From assembly GCA_003224075.1 (NCBI GenBank), contig QHYF01000091.1, positions 1-15,971 on the forward strand: a stretch of DNA of 15,971 nt, in the 5' to 3' direction. Shown here piece by piece: positions 14,242 to 15,971 of the stretch. Origin of the DNA: Acidobacteriota bacterium. Its GTDB lineage: Bacteria; Acidobacteriota; Terriglobia; Acidiferrales; UBA7541. The notes beneath the pieces were generated by a model, which saw nothing but the letters and a program-made list of their open reading frames with translations, was not told where the DNA came from and made no database searches. The position numbers and the translations under genes were made by a program. How positions within the stretch are numbered: position 1 is the first letter of the stretch; each line of letters opens with the position of its first letter.

Positions 14242-15366
14242 ATGCGGTTCAAAGTGAAGTTCTGTAAGTTTCTTCTATTATTCGTCCTTTCGCTTTTCTT
14301 GCTCCCTGTTCTAGCCCAAGCGCAGCATTACAAACAAACTAACCTCGTTTCGAATCTGGCCTCGATTTCCACCCCAAATCCTCCTGACCCCAATCTGAAA
14401 AACCCTTGGGGACTGACTCGTTCCCCGGGCGGCAGCCCCTGGTGGGTCGCCAACAACAATTCCGGCACTTCCACTCTCTACTCGGGCACGGGCGCCGCCA
14501 TTCCCATTAATGGCACTGGCAACGTCACCGTTCCGCCCCCGATGGGCTCGCCGGCAGGAACCCAGTCGACTCCCACAGGTGTCGTGTTCAATGGCAGCCC
14601 TACCGATTTTCTGGTTGCTCCCGGCAAGTCCGCTCACTTCATCTTTGCCACAGAAGATGGAACGATCTCCGGCTGGAACGGCGGACAGAACGCCGTCCTC
14701 GTCGTCGATAACTCCGATAACGGCTCCGCGAATGGCGCCGTCTACAAAGGCGCAACCTCCGGCGAAATCAATGGCCACAAATTTCTTTACGTCACGAATT
14801 TCCGCTCCGCGAAAGTCGAAGTCTATGACACCAACTTCAAGCGCGTGAATCTGGGCGAAGAAGCTTTCATTGCCGAGGAAATTCCACACGGCTTCGCGCC
14901 TTTCAATATTCAAAACATCGGCGGCACACTCTTTGTAACCTACGCCAAGCAGGACGCCGCCCGGCACGATGACGTCGCCGGTGACGGTCTTGGTTTCGTT
15001 CAAATTTTCACGCCGGCCGGAAGGAATATCGGCCATCTCCAGCATGGTCCGTGGTTTAACTCACCCTGGGGAGTTGTCTGGACCACGCGCGATTTCGGCG
15101 AATTCAGCAACGCCATTCTCGTTGGCAATTTCGGCAGTGGCCGTATTGCCGCCTTCAACGGGTTCACCTACAAATTCATGGGCTTCGTGAAGAGCCCCGA
15201 CGACTCCATCTTGACCATTGATGGGCTCTGGTCTCTCACCTTCGGCAACGACGGGACCGCTGGACCGGCCAACACTCTGTTCTTCACCGCCGGCATTAAC
15301 GGCGAACAGGACGGCCTGTTCGGCACCATCACGCCTGTAGATGGCCTCGACGGCGACGAAGAATAA
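14242..15366 (+). CDS. Secreted TIGR03118-family protein (predicted beta-propeller)
   Basis: A 374-residue protein with a clear signal peptide (MRFKVKFCKF, a Leu/Phe-rich core, VLAQAQ cleavage region near residue 26). The mature part follows TIGR03118: LVSNLA, DPNLKNPWGLTRSPGGSPWW, VANNNSGTSTLYSG, PTGVVFNG, FATEDGTISGWN, GAVYKGA, LYVTNFRSAKVEVYD, PHGFAPFNIQNIGGTLFVTY, PWGVVW, LVGNFGSGRIAAFN, IDGLWSLTFGN and FFTAGINGEQDGLFGTI. Recurring Gly/Asn/Trp-rich units suggest a beta-propeller. Some members elsewhere carry PEP-CTERM anchors; this one ends in DGDEE with no anchor, so it is probably periplasmic or released. Function is unknown. I chose ATG 14242 because GGGAGGGA lies just upstream and the signal peptide starts there; the frame extends back to 14119 without conserved sequence. 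Confidence 0.9.
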   Translation: MRFKVKFCKFLLLFVLSLFLLPVLAQAQHYKQTNLVSNLASISTPNPPDPNLKNPWGLTRSPGGSPWWVANNNSGTSTLYSGTGAAIPINGTGNVTVPPPMGSPAGTQSTPTGVVFNGSPTDFLVAPGKSAHFIFATEDGTISGWNGGQNAVLVVDNSDNGSANGAVYKGATSGEINGHKFLYVTNFRSAKVEVYDTNFKRVNLGEEAFIAEEIPHGFAPFNIQNIGGTLFVTYAKQDAARHDDVAGDGLGFVQIFTPAGRNIGHLQHGPWFNSPWGVVWTTRDFGEFSNAILVGNFGSGRIAAFNGFTYKFMGFVKSPDDSILTIDGLWSLTFGNDGTAGPANTLFFTAGINGEQDGLFGTITPVDGLDGDEE

Positions 15367-15400
15367 ATACCAAGAGTTCTTTCCGGGAAAACAGGCAAAC

Positions 15401-15442
15401 GAGACGGCGGGGCCGCCAAAACCTACCGCCCTCTTTTTTTTT
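15401..15442 (+). terminator. Terminator of the TIGR03118 gene
   Basis: GAG-ac-GGCGG (15401-15410) pairs with CCGCC-CTC (15426-15433), followed by a run of nine Ts (15434-15442). The stem has a two-base bulge, and an inner GGCGG/CCGCC pairing (15406-15416) competes. It lies 35 bases after the stop. Confidence 0.65.
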
Positions 15443-15483
15443 GCGCCGATCACGATGATTGTCTCGACACGCGCCGTCAATGC

Positions 15484-15575
15484 TAGAATCTCACCGGCGC
15501 GTCGCAGGCCCTTAGCCGCTGAGCAAGCTGTGCGTGCCGCATGCTTTGGGTTGAAGCGTGCGGATTTTGACTTTT
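15484..15575 (+). ncRNA. Candidate small RNA with its own promoter-like box and intrinsic terminator
   Basis: TAGAAT at 15484-15489 could be a -10 element (the best -35, TTGTCT, is 19 bp upstream, which is long). About 80 bases later CCGCATGCTT (15537-15546) pairs with AAGCGTGCGG (15554-15563), including one G-U, around a seven-base loop, followed by ATTTTGACTTTT. No convincing protein is encoded between them. The hairpin is clear; a separate transcript is an inference. It may simply be a second terminator behind the TIGR03118 gene. The rest of the gene-free stretch to 15690 shows only a TATAAT at 15665-15670. Confidence 0.35.
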
Positions 15576-15690
15576 CCGATTAAGATTCCGCTGTAAATCA
15601 CCTGCCGCTCATTCCCTCGTGCACCTTCCAATTATTCCACCGGCCCCAGTGAGCTCTACCCCTTTATAATCCCCGGCATCACGGTCTCTC

Positions 15691-15719
15691 TTGCTTTGTG
15701 CCCTGTGTGATGCTAAAAT
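15691..15719 (+). promoter_or_regulatory. Promoter of the antitoxin gene (apparently leaderless)
   Basis: TTGCTT (15691-15696) and TAAAAT (15714-15719) are 17 bp apart. Seven bases separate the -10 box from ATG 15727, so transcription should start at or next to the start codon. No Shine-Dalgarno sequence is present, consistent with a leaderless mRNA. Confidence 0.6.
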
Positions 15720-15727
15720 GCATCACA
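15706..15727. promoter_or_regulatory. 22-bp palindromic operator over the -10 box and start codon
   Basis: TGTGATGC (15706-15713) and GCATCACA (15720-15727) are perfect inverted repeats around the six-base -10 hexamer TAAAAT. Phd/YefM antitoxins repress their own operons by binding such palindromes, so this is the probable autoregulatory site. The right arm ends on the A of the ATG start. Confidence 0.75.
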
Positions 15728-15969
15728 TGAAGAAGGCAACCGTCCGCGACCTTCGCTACCGCTTCTCTGCCGTCGAAGACCTCCTCCGCGACGGTGAGGA
15801 AATCCACATCACCAAGCGCAAACGCGTCATTGCCCGCCTACTCCCCCCGGAGCCTGCGCCCCCCAAGGCTTTTCCGGACTTCCTCGCCCGCCAGAAAAAG
15901 CTCTTTGGCAGGAAGCGCCTGAAAGTTTCCGGCGCCGAGCAACTCGCTGCTGAGCGAGAGCGCTTTTGA
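15727..15969 (+). CDS. Type II antitoxin, Phd/YefM family
   Basis: An 80-residue protein: MKKATVRDLRYRFSAVEDLL, then RDGEEIHITKRKRVIARLLP, with a Pro-rich linker and a basic/acidic tail ending SGAEQLAAERERF. The N-terminal part fits the Phd/YefM DNA-binding fold (PF02604: a short strand, the helix of VRDLRYRFSAVEDLL, and the strand pair around ITKRKRVIARL). The tail fits a disordered toxin-binding segment. ATG 15718, three codons earlier, is in frame, but the promoter places the transcript start at about 15726, so I prefer 15727. The stop lies two bases from the window end; the toxin (often a VapC/PIN or RelE-type protein) is expected directly downstream. A TTG overlapping the stop at 15966-15968 could be its start. 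Confidence 0.82.
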   Translation: MKKATVRDLRYRFSAVEDLLRDGEEIHITKRKRVIARLLPPEPAPPKAFPDFLARQKKLFGRKRLKVSGAEQLAAERERF

Positions 15970-15971
15970 TC

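Noticed and set aside
15341..15583. 80-codon plus-strand frame overlapping the end of the TIGR03118 gene
   Set aside because: No ribosome site or conserved sequence, and it runs through two predicted terminator hairpins.
15665..15670. Consensus TATAAT box upstream of the antitoxin
   Set aside because: No -35 match at suitable spacing; the TTGCTT/TAAAAT pair at 15691-15719 fits the operator and start codon better.

Overview
The window looks like part of the chromosome of an Acidobacteriota bacterium (Terriglobia-like). The inference rests on high-GC coding bias, many small secreted or lone enzymes on both strands, and the protein mix: a TIGR03118-type beta-propeller, a secreted DinB protein, DUF1326, DUF2203 and an SSP411/YyaL protein. 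There is no phylogenetic marker gene, so the placement is tentative. I saw no tRNA, rRNA, insertion sequence, prophage or CRISPR array.

Layout, left to right. (1) 1-980 (-): the N-terminal part of a secreted class C beta-lactamase-like serine hydrolase, running off the left edge. (2) 1166-3516 (+): a CstA/BtsT peptide or pyruvate transporter overlapped by its YbdD/YjiX partner. (3) 3615-4352 (+): an exported DUF1326 protein with a Cys/His-rich centre, converging through a long hairpin on (4), a leftward group at 4409-6127: a saccharopine-dehydrogenase-like oxidoreductase, a DUF2442 protein, and a DUF4160 gene broken by one extra base. (5) 6146-9316 (+): a promoter, a structured leader that is probably a molybdenum cofactor riboswitch with a terminator/antiterminator switch, moaA, nadA, a DUF2203 gene and a terminator. 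(6) 9384-11575 (+): a YyaL/SSP411 thioredoxin-like gene split by a 47-bp out-of-frame duplication next to its WCHWCH active site. (7) 11820-12389 (-): a secreted DinB protein. (8) 12592-13950 (+): a membrane-anchored metallophosphoesterase with an internal twin-arginine motif. (9) 14242-15366 (+): a secreted TIGR03118 protein. (10) 15484-15575: a possible small transcript. (11) 15691-15969 (+): a Phd/YefM antitoxin with a well-formed operator; its toxin probably lies just past the right edge.

How the parts connect. Block 5 couples Moco synthesis (MoaA, an iron-sulphur radical SAM enzyme) to NAD synthesis (NadA, an iron-sulphur quinolinate synthase) in one apparent transcription unit gated by the leader RNA. 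The DUF4160/DUF2442 remnant and the Phd-like antitoxin are two toxin-antitoxin-type loci at separate places. Both seem to use promoters whose start site falls on the start codon (leaderless mRNA).

The strongest observations are the moaA leader switch, the antitoxin operator palindrome, the two frameshifted genes, and the internal Tat-like motif behind three membrane segments. All calls come from reading the sequence by eye. Family assignments rest on remembered motifs and were not checked by a database search.
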